From positions 1-64,000 of the forward strand of contig CAVXGT010000020.1 of NCBI GenBank assembly GCA_963761475.1: a DNA stretch of 64,000 nt, written 5' to 3'. Positions 56,399 through 64,000 of the stretch are shown here, one piece after another; the first letter of the stretch is position 1, and each line of letters starts with the position of its first letter. A program made the translations under genes and the position numbers. The DNA comes from Ga0077555 sp963761475 (GTDB lineage: Bacteria; Pseudomonadota; Alphaproteobacteria; Rhizobiales; Hyphomicrobiaceae). The notes beneath the pieces were generated by a model that saw nothing but the letters and a program-made list of their open reading frames with translations, was not told the origin of the DNA and did no database searches.

Positions 56399-59173
56399 CT
56401 ACGCGTTCTCGGTTGCGATCGCATCCCTCAAGACTTCGATCAAGCGTCGGCGAATGAGCTCGCGGCGTTGAGGCGAAGCGATTTTCTTCGACGTGAGATC
56501 GGTGACGTAGAAAGCATCGACCGCGCGCTCGCCGAAGGTCGTAATGTGGGCGGAGGTGATGTCGAGATTGAGGTCGGATAAGGCGGCGGTGACCTCGTAG
56601 AGGAGGCCTGGCCTGTCGAGACACGTCACCTCGATGACGGTGAATTGGTCGGAGATGGTGTTGTCGATCGTGACTTCGGGCTCGACAGCGAAGGCTTCGA
56701 CGAGGCTCTGCTGGGTGCGGCGCTTGGCAGTCAAATTGTCGAGGCGGACCTCGCCCTTCAACAGGCGCTCGATGGTTTCGCTGATACGGCGGGCGCGGCG
56801 CTGCTCATCGTCGTCGCGGTCGAACTCGCGCTTGAGCAGGAACGTGTCGAGGGCGGCACCATCCCGGGTCGTGGCAATGTGGGCGCCAACGATGTTGGCG
56901 CCAGCGGCTGCGCATGCGCCGGCGAACAAAGACAACAGGCGGGCGTGGTTCGGGGCCAGGATGGTGAGCTCGGTGACGGCGGTGAAGCTGTCGGTGCGGA
57001 AATGGGTGGCGAAGGGGTGACCGGCGCTGCGGGCCTGCTCTGCGAGCTTGATATGCTCGAGCTGGCGGATTGTTTCGGTCTTCAGCCAGTAGTCGTCGTA
57101 GTTGTTGGCGATGAAGCGCTCGACGGCATCCGGGTTGACCTGGCCTGCCGCCTTGCGCAGCGCCGCCTTGGAGGCGGCAACGCGCTCGGAGCTTTCCGCG
57201 GTGCGGTGGCGGCCGTCGAGCAGGGGCAGCGTCTGGTGGTAGAGCGTGCGCAGGAGCTGGCCTTTCCAGCCGTTCCATGTGGTCGGACCGACGGCGCGGA
57301 TGTCAGCCACGGTGAGGAGGAGCAGGAGCTTCAGGCGCTCGGCATCGCCGACGGTATCGGCAAAGTCGCGGATGGTCTTGGGGTCGGAGAGGTCTCGGCT
57401 CTGGGCAATCGTGCTCATGTCGAGATGGTGGAGGACCAGCCATGACACGAGCTCGGTCTCCTTCTCGTCGAGACCAAAGCGCGGGCACAAATGCAAGGCT
57501 TCGCGGGCGCCGGCGATGGAATGGTCCTCCTCGCGGCCCTTGGCAATGTCGTGCAGGAAGGCAGCGACATAAAGCACGCGACGGCTGCCGATCTCGTCGA
57601 TGATCTTGTGGGAGAGGGGGTGGGCGTCCTGGGCCTCGCCGCGGATGATCTCAGAGACGATACCGACGGTGCGGATCAAGTGCTCGTCGACGGTGTAGTG
57701 ATGATACATGTTGAACTGCATCATCGAGACGACGGCGCCGAACTCGGGGACGAAGCGACCGAGGACACCGGCTTCGTTCATGCGGCGCAGCGTCGCTGCC
57801 GGATTGCCGTCGCCGGTGAGCAGCGAGAGGAAAATGCGGTTGGCCTCGGGATCGCAGCGCAGCTCGTCGTCGATCAGGCGGAGGGACTGACGAATGAGGC
57901 GCAAGGCCGCCGGGTGGACAAAGGTGTTGGTTTCCTCGGCGTATGAGAAAAAGCGAATGAGGTTGACGGGGTCGCGCTCGAAGGTGCGGGCGTCGCCGAC
58001 GTTGAGGCGGCCGTTGTCGATGCGGAAATCGGTGGTGCGGCGAATGCGGCGGCGGGTGCGCCAGCCCATCGGATCGAGAAACGCATCCATCGCGGGCGTG
58101 CGCACGAGTTGCTGCATCTCGAGGGCGGCACACAGGATGGTGGTGAGATCGCCCACGTCCTTGGCGATCAGGAAGTAGTGCTTCATGAAGCGCTCGACGG
58201 CCTTCAGGCCACCGCGATCGGCGTAGTGGAGCCGCTGCGCCAGGGTCGGCTGGCGGTCGAAGGTGAGGCGCTCCTCGGGGCGGCCCGCAAGGAAGTGCAA
58301 GTGGCAGCGCACGGTCCACAGGAAGTCTTCGCAGCGGCGGAACGTGGATTGCTCGGCCGGTGTGAAGACGGAACTCGACGCCGGATCTCCCCTGCCGATG
58401 CCACCTTGGAGGTAGCGGGAGAGCCAATGCAGCGTGTGGAGGTCGCGCAGGCCACCCTTGCCGTCCTTGATGTTGGGCTCGACGACGTAGCGCGATGCGC
58501 CGGAGCGCTTGTGGCGTTGCTCGCGTTCTTCGAGCTTGGCGGCGAAGAATTCGACTGCCGTGCCGCGGACGACTTCGTTGGCGAAGCGTTGCTCGAGTTC
58601 GGCGAGGAGGCTTGCATCGCCGTGGATGAGGCGGGAATCGAGGACCGCGGTCCGGATTGTAATGTCCGCAAGCGAGAGCCGGATGGTCTGCTCGACCGAG
58701 CGGGTGGCGTGGCCGACCTTCTGGCCCAAGTCCCACATCAACATCAACATGTATTCGATGACGCTCTCGCCCCAGGCGGTCTGCTTGTAGGGGAGGAGGA
58801 ACAGGAGGTCGATGTCGGAGCCGGGAGCCAGGAGGCCGCGGCCGTAGCCGCCGGTGGCGACGATGGCCATGTGCTCGGCGTCGTCGGGGTTGTCGGAGCG
58901 GTAAACGTGGCGCGTCGTGTAGTCGTAGATCAGGCGTATCAGCTCGTCCTCGAACAGGGAGAGGCCGGATGCGCATCGCCGACCGAGGCCGGTCGTCTCA
59001 AGGTCGATCCAGGCTGCATCGCGTGAGGCGCGCAGGAGCGCTTTCAAGCGCTCGAGGATGGCGGGGCGGGCCTCGGCCGGATCGTCGCCGGCTGCGCGAA
59101 ACAGTGCGGTCAGCTCGGCGCGCAAGGCGGTCGGGTCGAAGTAGGGCGCCGGCATTTCCGCGACGTCGTTCAT
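56399..59173 (-). CDS. glnD: GlnD, [protein-PII] uridylyltransferase/uridylyl-removing enzyme
   Basis: Sensor of glutamine that uridylylates and deuridylylates PII proteins, controlling nitrogen assimilation. 924 residues, intact. The nucleotidyltransferase domain carries GGYGRGLLAPGSDIDLLFLL (~108-127), followed by a helical linker, the HD hydrolase domain VLYVAAFLHDIAKGREEDHS (~500-520), and two C-terminal ACT domains, the last with IEVTCLDRPGLLYEVTAALS and LDITSAHITTFGERAVDAFY. ATG at 59173. It lies between a DUF1194 gene and a nuclease-like gene, all on the minus strand. Confidence 0.96.
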   Translation of the reverse strand: MNDVAEMPAPYFDPTALRAELTALFRAAGDDPAEARPAILERLKALLRASRDAAWIDLETTGLGRRCASGLSLFEDELIRLIYDYTTRHVYRSDNPDDAEHMAIVATGGYGRGLLAPGSDIDLLFLLPYKQTAWGESVIEYMLMLMWDLGQKVGHATRSVEQTIRLSLADITIRTAVLDSRLIHGDASLLAELEQRFANEVVRGTAVEFFAAKLEEREQRHKRSGASRYVVEPNIKDGKGGLRDLHTLHWLSRYLQGGIGRGDPASSSVFTPAEQSTFRRCEDFLWTVRCHLHFLAGRPEERLTFDRQPTLAQRLHYADRGGLKAVERFMKHYFLIAKDVGDLTTILCAALEMQQLVRTPAMDAFLDPMGWRTRRRIRRTTDFRIDNGRLNVGDARTFERDPVNLIRFFSYAEETNTFVHPAALRLIRQSLRLIDDELRCDPEANRIFLSLLTGDGNPAATLRRMNEAGVLGRFVPEFGAVVSMMQFNMYHHYTVDEHLIRTVGIVSEIIRGEAQDAHPLSHKIIDEIGSRRVLYVAAFLHDIAKGREEDHSIAGAREALHLCPRFGLDEKETELVSWLVLHHLDMSTIAQSRDLSDPKTIRDFADTVGDAERLKLLLLLTVADIRAVGPTTWNGWKGQLLRTLYHQTLPLLDGRHRTAESSERVAASKAALRKAAGQVNPDAVERFIANNYDDYWLKTETIRQLEHIKLAEQARSAGHPFATHFRTDSFTAVTELTILAPNHARLLSLFAGACAAAGANIVGAHIATTRDGAALDTFLLKREFDRDDDEQRRARRISETIERLLKGEVRLDNLTAKRRTQQSLVEAFAVEPEVTIDNTISDQFTVIEVTCLDRPGLLYEVTAALSDLNLDITSAHITTFGERAVDAFYVTDLTSKKIASPQRRELIRRRLIEVLRDAIATENA

Positions 59174-59405
59174 GGGCTGGTCCGTTACCTTCTCGTCAAC
59201 TGGGAGCCGGGCAAGGGCCGAGGCGGGCCTTGCGGCGGGAACCCCGACTGAAGCCCCGCCAAGACTACTCGATCGCCGGCATTTTTTGGGGGAAATGTCG
59301 TGCCCAGGGCAAAGGCGGTGGCGCGGCCGGCCTCCCGCCAGGGCTTATCAGGGGCGCTGCAGTGCGGGCAAAGGGTGCCTGGGCGGGAGGCCGCGGGAGG
59401 CCGGC

Positions 59406-60698
59406 TCAGCCCTTCTCGGCGCTGCGCCATCCGGCTGCTGCCGCATCCTCCTCGCTACAGAACCAGCGCTCGCCGCGCCGCTGGCGGATGCGGACGCGCT
59501 CGTAGCGGTTCGACCAGGGCAGAAGATAGACCCGTTCACCACGGGAGATCCGGCCCTTGATGGGGCAACCGTCCGGGGCGTCCTTGCGTGCTTCCTCCCA
59601 GAGGCGGGCCCGCCAGGCGTCGGGACGCTCGGGCTTGGCTGCGGCCCAGATTCCGGCACGGGCTTTTTGGGCCGCTGCCTCGGCGTCGGTGTAACCGGCC
59701 ATGAAACCGCTGGTGGAAAAGGCATGGCCGCCGCGGACTATCATCTCTGCGATATCGCTGGTTCCGGCGCGGCAGGTTCCGGCTGTCATTCCGTGAGCGT
59801 CGGGCGCGCCAACCTCGCATTTGATATTCTGGCCGCGCAACAGCTTGGCGGTGGCGTCCTTGGCCGCTGCCCCGCATCGCCAACTTTTGCCATTGTCGCG
59901 CTCGCAACGCTGGCTCGGGTGGGGGGGCTCGATGCCGTCGAGGCGGATGGTGCGCTTATCGATGCGGATCAGGCCGGCGGAAAGGGCGCTGGCCCGGCCT
60001 TCGACGGTTTCCTTACTGATGAAGGGAATTGAAGGCATGCTCGGCAGCTGTTTCATGATGGAGAAACCGGACGTGACGTTGCCCATGGTGGCGATGGCGC
60101 CGGCGCCGCCTGCGGCAAGCACGACGGCGAGGCCGATGGCAATCGAACCGCGCGTTCCCAGGGCCGGCATGGCGGAGGGGAGTTGGATGCGCTTCGGGAT
60201 CAGCTGCTTGTGGCCGAGGGCAATGGCGGGGGCCAGGCCCAGCAAAAGGCAGACTGCACCAATGATCATGGCGGCGGTGGTCTCCGTGTCGAGACCCTTG
60301 CCTGCCAATCCGTAGCGGGCAAGGCCGCCTGCTATCGCGATCAGGCCCGCGAGCATGAGGGGACCTGCCACCCCCGGGCGGCCGAGCACGTCGGCTGCAG
60401 CCGCCAAGCTTTTCAGCAGGGCCTGGGCGAGGTGGCCGATCAGCAAGCCGGTTAGGCCGAGGGCTGCAACTGAGATGTCGCCCAGCCAATCGAGTAGCTT
60501 TTTGGCGGCAGTGCCGGCGCGCTCGGCACCGCCGCGTGCCAGATTGCCGGCGACGGCACCGGCCTTGCGGGCGCCTGCTGCGGCCTGCTGGCCCAGCACC
60601 TCCGCCTTCTGGCGGCGGGCATTGCGGCGTAGCATGATGGTGGTGCGCACGTATTCGCGCCACTCGAATCCCTCGTCGCGCTTTTTCCAGCGAAACAT
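59406..60698 (-). CDS. membrane-anchored SNase-like protein with C-terminal sunset domain
   Basis: 430 residues, intact. N-terminal half is hydrophobic with several segments (ISVAALGLTGLLIGHLAQAL, VAGPLMLAGLIAIAGGLARY, AAMIIGAVCLLLGLAPAIAL, SIAIGLAVVLAAGGAGAIAT). The second half resembles a thermonuclease-type domain: TIRLDGIEPPHPSQRC, the usual place of R-x-x-G-I-D/E, CEVGAPDAHGMTAGTCRAG, IAEMIVRGGHAFSTSGFM, AEAAAQKARAGIWA. The C terminus has CPIKGRISRGERVYLLPWSN and ERWFCSEEDAAAAGWR, the sunset-domain pattern. Whether the nuclease is active cannot be judged; the expected Arg/Glu set is only partly visible. tRNA-Gly lies 56 bases upstream. Confidence 0.78.
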   Translation of the reverse strand: MFRWKKRDEGFEWREYVRTTIMLRRNARRQKAEVLGQQAAAGARKAGAVAGNLARGGAERAGTAAKKLLDWLGDISVAALGLTGLLIGHLAQALLKSLAAAADVLGRPGVAGPLMLAGLIAIAGGLARYGLAGKGLDTETTAAMIIGAVCLLLGLAPAIALGHKQLIPKRIQLPSAMPALGTRGSIAIGLAVVLAAGGAGAIATMGNVTSGFSIMKQLPSMPSIPFISKETVEGRASALSAGLIRIDKRTIRLDGIEPPHPSQRCERDNGKSWRCGAAAKDATAKLLRGQNIKCEVGAPDAHGMTAGTCRAGTSDIAEMIVRGGHAFSTSGFMAGYTDAEAAAQKARAGIWAAAKPERPDAWRARLWEEARKDAPDGCPIKGRISRGERVYLLPWSNRYERVRIRQRRGERWFCSEEDAAAAGWRSAEKG

Positions 60699-60753
60699 CC
60701 TGGCTTCCCCCCTGGGTCGGGTGCCGGACAGGGTCGAGCAATCGAAAGGTAAT

Positions 60754-60828
60754 TGGAGCGGGCGAAGGGGATCGAACCCTCGACCCTCACGTTGGCAACG
60801 TGATGCTCTACCGCTGAGCTACACCCGC
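60754..60828 (-). tRNA. tRNA-Gly (GCC)
   Basis: 75 bases including an encoded CCA. On the minus strand the acceptor arm is GCGGGTG pairing with CGCCCGC (one G-T pair), the D arm contains AGCTCAGCGGTAGAGC, the anticodon arm is TCACG-TTGCCAA-CGTGA with anticodon GCC, and the T arm contains GGTTCGATCC. The discriminator base is T before CCA. All four arms fold. Confidence 0.96.
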
Positions 60829-61127
60829 ATCCTGACCTGCGATCCGACGTGGACCGCGGCGACGTCGGGCATCTATGCCGCAAAGCGCGCTGGGATGCAA
60901 GGGGCTCGCGTCAGGATCGGGTGCGGGCGGCATCGGAGCGGTGGTGAAAATGTAATTTTATCTTTAAATCAGAGTGTTGCTGCTCTGTTGCCCAGCGATC
61001 AGGCTGTGCGACGGCTTGTTCGGGCACGCCTGGATGGTGGTCGAGTTGTGGCCTGGCCTGACAACTTGCGGAGGGACGAGTCGCGCGGCATGCAGCGTTG
61101 CTGGTCGGCCCGTGACCGCGGTCCTCG

Positions 61128-64000
61128 CTATTCGGCTGCGATCATGGCGCCGGTACCGTCGCCGCGGTCGGCCAGCGCGGTTTGGACGCGCTCGGATGGC
61201 GGATCGCCATAGAAGGTGGTGCGTTGCCGGGGGATGCGGCCTGCGTCCTTGATGAAGGCCTCGATATCGGCCGGGAGCATCTCTTGGCCGTGGGCAGCGC
61301 CGGCGGCGCGGGTGATGCTTTCGTTCATCAAGGTGCCGCCGACATCGTTGGCGCCGGCGCTGAGGCACGCGGTGGCGCCGTCGGTGCCGAGCTTGACCCA
61401 GGAGGCCTGGATGTTGGGGATGACGCTGTCGAGCGCGAGGCGACCAACGGCATGCATGAGAACGGCTTCGCGGAAGGTCGGGCCACGGCGTGCCTGACCG
61501 CGCAGGAAGATTGGGCTTTCCATATGAACGAACGCGAGCGGAACGAGCTCCGTGAAGCCGCCGGTGCGTTCCTGCAAGTCGTGGATGCGGATCAGGTGGC
61601 GGGCCCAATGGGCGTAGGTATCGATGTGGCCGAACATGATGGTAGCGGTGCTCTTGAGGCCAACGGCATGGGCGGCCTCCATGACGGCGATCCATTGGTC
61701 GGTTCGGATCTTGTCGGCGCACAACACGCGGCGAACCTCGTCGTCCAGGATCTCGGCGGCAGTGCCCGGCAGACTCGACAGGCCCTGCTCCTTCAGGCGG
61801 GCGAGATAGTCGGTGAGGTCGAGCCCGAGGGTTTCGGCCCCGTGCCAGACCTCGAGTGGGGAGAAGGCGTGGACGTGCATGGCAGGGGCGCCGATCTTCA
61901 CCGCCTCGGTGATGGCGAGATAGGTGTTACCGGTATATTTCGGCGCGATGCCGCCCTGCAGGCAAACCTCGGTGGCGCCGCGGTCCCAAGCAGCGCGGGT
62001 GCGCTCGGCGACTTCTTCGAGCTCGAGATCGTAGGGCTTGTCGCGGGTGTTGGCGGACAGGCGTCCCTTGGAGAAGGCGCAGAATTTGCAGCCGTATGTG
62101 CAGATGTTTGTGTAGTTGATGTTGCGATTGACGATGTAGGTGACGGTGTCGCCGTGACGGGCGCGGCGCAGGGTATCGGCGGCTGCGCAGATGGCCGAGA
62201 AGTCGGCTCCCCTGGCAGCGAACAGCGCGGCAATCTCGGTCTCGCCCAAGCGTCGGCCGGCAAGGGCGCGCTCGAGGGTGTTGGCGATGGCTGGCGTGAC
62301 GGCGCGGCCGGGGCGTGCGATGAGCGCGAGGTCGGAAGCGGGCGGGGGCTCAGTGGCGTTGCCGGGGGCCCAGTCGTGCTCGCGGGCGAGGCCTTCGCCG
62401 TCGACGAGGCGCAATACGGGAGACACGAGTTCCTTGGCCAACCATTTCGCCGGGGTGGTGGCGAAGGCAGGTGCGATGGCGGTGCGCTGCGACAGGGTGC
62501 GTCCGGCTTCGGACGTGGCCGCCGCGAGGCGCTCCAGATGCGGCCACGGCGCTTCCGGATTGACGTGGTCAGGTGTGATTGGCGAGACGCCGCCCCAATC
62601 GTTGATGCCGGCCCTTATGAGCTGGCCGAGAGCGGACATGTCGTGCAGGTTGGGCGGCGCCTGAAGGCTCATTGTCGGGCCAAGGATGAGGCGGGCGGCG
62701 GCGATGGTCCACAGATGCTCGTCGAGGGCGGCATCGGGGGCATCGGCCATGCGGGTCCCGGGTTTTGCCCTGAAGTTCTGGACAATAACCTCCTGGATGT
62801 GGCCATAGCGGGCGTGCAGATCGCGGATGGTGAGGAGGGCGTCGATGCGTTCGGCGCGGGTCTCGCCGATGCCGATGAGGATGCCGGTGGTGAAGGGCAC
62901 GCCGGCCCGACCGGCGGCAGCAATGGCCTCGATCCGAGTGGCGGGGTCCTTGTCGGGGGAGCCGAAGTGGGGACCACCGCGCTCAGAGAGTCGGTCTGAC
63001 GCCGTCTCCAGCATGATGCCTTGCGAGGCCGACACCGATTTGAAGCGGTGCGCCCAGGCTTCGTCCATGATGCCGGCGTTGATGTGCGGTAGAAGCCCGG
63101 TTTCCTTCAAGACGAGGCGGGCCATGGCTTCGAGGTACTCGAGCGTCGAGGCGTAGCCAAGGGTCGCCAGGGCCTCACGGGCGGCGCGGTAGCGCAACTC
63201 CGGCTTGTCGCCGAGGGTGAAAAGCGCCTCCTTGCAGCCCGCGGCAGCTCCAGCGCGGGCGATCTCCAGCACCTCGTCGGCGGAAAGGTAGGCAGGCGTC
63301 GCCTGCTTCGGGGTATGGGCAAAGGTGCAGTAGTGGCAGACGTCGCGGCAGAGCTTGGTCAACGGGATGAAGACTTTGCGCGAGTAGGTGACGGTGCGGC
63401 CGAAGCCCGCCAGGGTGGCAGCCTCGGCGCGGGCCATGAGGTCGGCTGAGGGGCAGTCGGCGAGTGCACGGGCCTCGCCTACGTCGAGGTGGCCGAGGGG
63501 GCCCAGACCCAGGCTTGCGTATTTCGGGCGATGCTCGAGGGCGGCGATGTCGGCGGGCAGGTCAATGTCGTGGGCGAGACCCCAGCGCTCAACCGTCCTG
63601 AGTGTGAGGCCAGACGCGGTGGCCAGGCGGTGGTGTCCCTCGAAGCTTTCGATGCCGAAGCGCGGCACGAAGGCTGCGGGCAGCGGCAGCAGCAGCGCGT
63701 TGGTGCCGTGAGATGCTGAATCCGGTGCAATGGCGCCTTCGCCGGGGCGAGCGGCGCGCAAGACGGCTTCGATGTCGGTCGGCGTTGCGAAGGGCACGTC
63801 GCCGGGGAGGACAAGGGCGCGCTCGGCACCGGCTGCCGCGGCTGCGGCTAGGCCAAAGGACAGCGACTGGTTGAGGTCGGCATCGTGGGGTTCGCCGATG
63901 GCCTCGAAACCATGGCGAGCGGTGGCGGCGGCCACATCCGGGTCGCGCGTTACGACCAGCACGCGCTCGATGGCGGGCACCAGCGCCAGGGTTGCGAGAA
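61128..64000 (-). CDS. fbiC: CofC-CofG-CofH fusion for F420/FO biosynthesis (5' end outside window)
   Basis: Three F420-pathway enzymes in one open frame of about 957 visible residues, without break. N-terminal CofC part (2-phospholactate/phosphoglycerate guanylyltransferase): RVLVVTRDPDVAAATARHGF, ALVLPGDVPFATPTDIEAVL, HGTNALLLPLPAAFVPRFGI. CofG part: radical-SAM motif CRDVCHYC near residue 211, then FTLGDKPELRYRAAREALA and VQNFRAKPGTRMA. CofH part: radical-SAM motif CTYGCKFC near residue 640, then TEVCLQGGIAPKYTGNTYLA. CofG plus CofH make the deazaflavin FO from tyrosine and a pyrimidine; CofC makes the nucleotide-activated side chain. A GTG at 63980 could start a shorter form, but upstream codons (LATLALVPAIERV) fit CofC, so the gene runs on. 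Confidence 0.93.
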   Translation of the reverse strand, partial: LATLALVPAIERVLVVTRDPDVAAATARHGFEAIGEPHDADLNQSLSFGLAAAAAAGAERALVLPGDVPFATPTDIEAVLRAARPGEGAIAPDSASHGTNALLLPLPAAFVPRFGIESFEGHHRLATASGLTLRTVERWGLAHDIDLPADIAALEHRPKYASLGLGPLGHLDVGEARALADCPSADLMARAEAATLAGFGRTVTYSRKVFIPLTKLCRDVCHYCTFAHTPKQATPAYLSADEVLEIARAGAAAGCKEALFTLGDKPELRYRAAREALATLGYASTLEYLEAMARLVLKETGLLPHINAGIMDEAWAHRFKSVSASQGIMLETASDRLSERGGPHFGSPDKDPATRIEAIAAAGRAGVPFTTGILIGIGETRAERIDALLTIRDLHARYGHIQEVIVQNFRAKPGTRMADAPDAALDEHLWTIAAARLILGPTMSLQAPPNLHDMSALGQLIRAGINDWGGVSPITPDHVNPEAPWPHLERLAAATSEAGRTLSQRTAIAPAFATTPAKWLAKELVSPVLRLVDGEGLAREHDWAPGNATEPPPASDLALIARPGRAVTPAIANTLERALAGRRLGETEIAALFAARGADFSAICAAADTLRRARHGDTVTYIVNRNINYTNICTYGCKFCAFSKGRLSANTRDKPYDLELEEVAERTRAAWDRGATEVCLQGGIAPKYTGNTYLAITEAVKIGAPAMHVHAFSPLEVWHGAETLGLDLTDYLARLKEQGLSSLPGTAAEILDDEVRRVLCADKIRTDQWIAVMEAAHAVGLKSTATIMFGHIDTYAHWARHLIRIHDLQERTGGFTELVPLAFVHMESPIFLRGQARRGPTFREAVLMHAVGRLALDSVIPNIQASWVKLGTDGATACLSAGANDVGGTLMNESITRAAGAAHGQEMLPADIEAFIKDAGRIPRQRTTFYGDPPSERVQTALADRGDGTGAMIAAE

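Noticed and set aside
59280..59300. T-run (CATTTTTTGGGGG) near 59,285 as a terminator
   Set aside because: The flanking genes are on the minus strand, where this reads as A-run, and there is no clear stem before it.
60754..60828. tRNA-Gly as an integration site of a mobile island carrying the F420 gene
   Set aside because: No duplicated tRNA 3' end, integrase or change in composition was seen on either side within the window.
61182..62999. 605-codon open frame antisense to the CofC-CofG-CofH gene
   Set aside because: It mirrors the codon periodicity of the GC-rich gene on the other strand, has Gly/Glu/Ala-rich filler composition and no motif. The opposite strand has two radical-SAM sites.

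Overview
The window is two unrelated pieces of genome joined near base 37,270. Bases 1 to about 37,260 read as a GC-rich picocyanobacterium of the Synechococcus/Cyanobium type: ndhB, ycf46, vipp1, a cyanobacterial AbrB regulator, DUF2808 and DUF2232 proteins, a ctaCDE/ctaA oxidase cluster and the rpmH-rnpA-PH-yidC-yceD-ycf46 string. Bases from about 37,277 to the end read as an alphaproteobacterium, most likely Hyphomicrobiales: rpoH, TrcR (DUF1013), IalB, a small aa3-oxidase subunit IV, split-subunit pntA/pntAB/pntB, DUF1194, a GlnD uridylyltransferase and an F420-type biosynthesis fusion. The switch falls at the 3' end of ctaA and is best explained as a chimeric assembly.

Cyanobacterial part. 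murE (cut by the window edge); an exported small protein; aqpZ; a minus-strand block from rpmH through rnpA, a PH-domain protein, yidC, yceD, ycf46, a small membrane protein, a lysine/glycine-rich exported protein and a class V aminotransferase-like lyase; DUF2808, aroH and sppA; a DMT exporter with two glycosyltransferases; a DUF721 protein divergent from vipp1; trxA, an aminotransferase and birA; an M23 endopeptidase; an ABC ATPase behind ndhB; topA with a lipoprotein, a DUF2232 membrane protein and a CobT-like protein, each starting at or within a few bases of the previous stop; a Tat-type solute-binding lipoprotein; an aldo/keto reductase behind a DUF151 nuclease; ribE; a DUF308 membrane protein; cyAbrB; and ctaCDE divergent from ctaA. 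Most genes here carry several single-base frame changes while conserved motifs continue in the neighbouring frame, including in essential genes. These look like sequencing indels rather than gene decay, so start, end and length of many entries are approximate.

Alphaproteobacterial part. The end of an unknown gene, a DUF6476-like protein, an RluD-type pseudouridine synthase, rpoH with a clear terminator, an IalB protein, a thioredoxin-fold protein, trcR, oxidase subunit IV and the pnt operon (with a DUF2798 gene inside it) form a plus-strand run. Then come a class A penicillin-binding protein, a zinc alcohol dehydrogenase, a methyltransferase, an AarF/UbiB kinase-like protein, an amidase, hisF, a DUF1194 protein, glnD, a membrane nuclease with a sunset domain, tRNA-Gly(GCC) and a CofC-CofG-CofH fusion that runs off the end. 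Frame errors are rare here (rpoH, pntA, pntAB) and I found none after about 44.8 kb.

No CRISPR array, insertion sequence, prophage or defence system was seen. The most biologically interesting item is the triple CofC-CofG-CofH fusion; the most important practical item is the chimeric junction.
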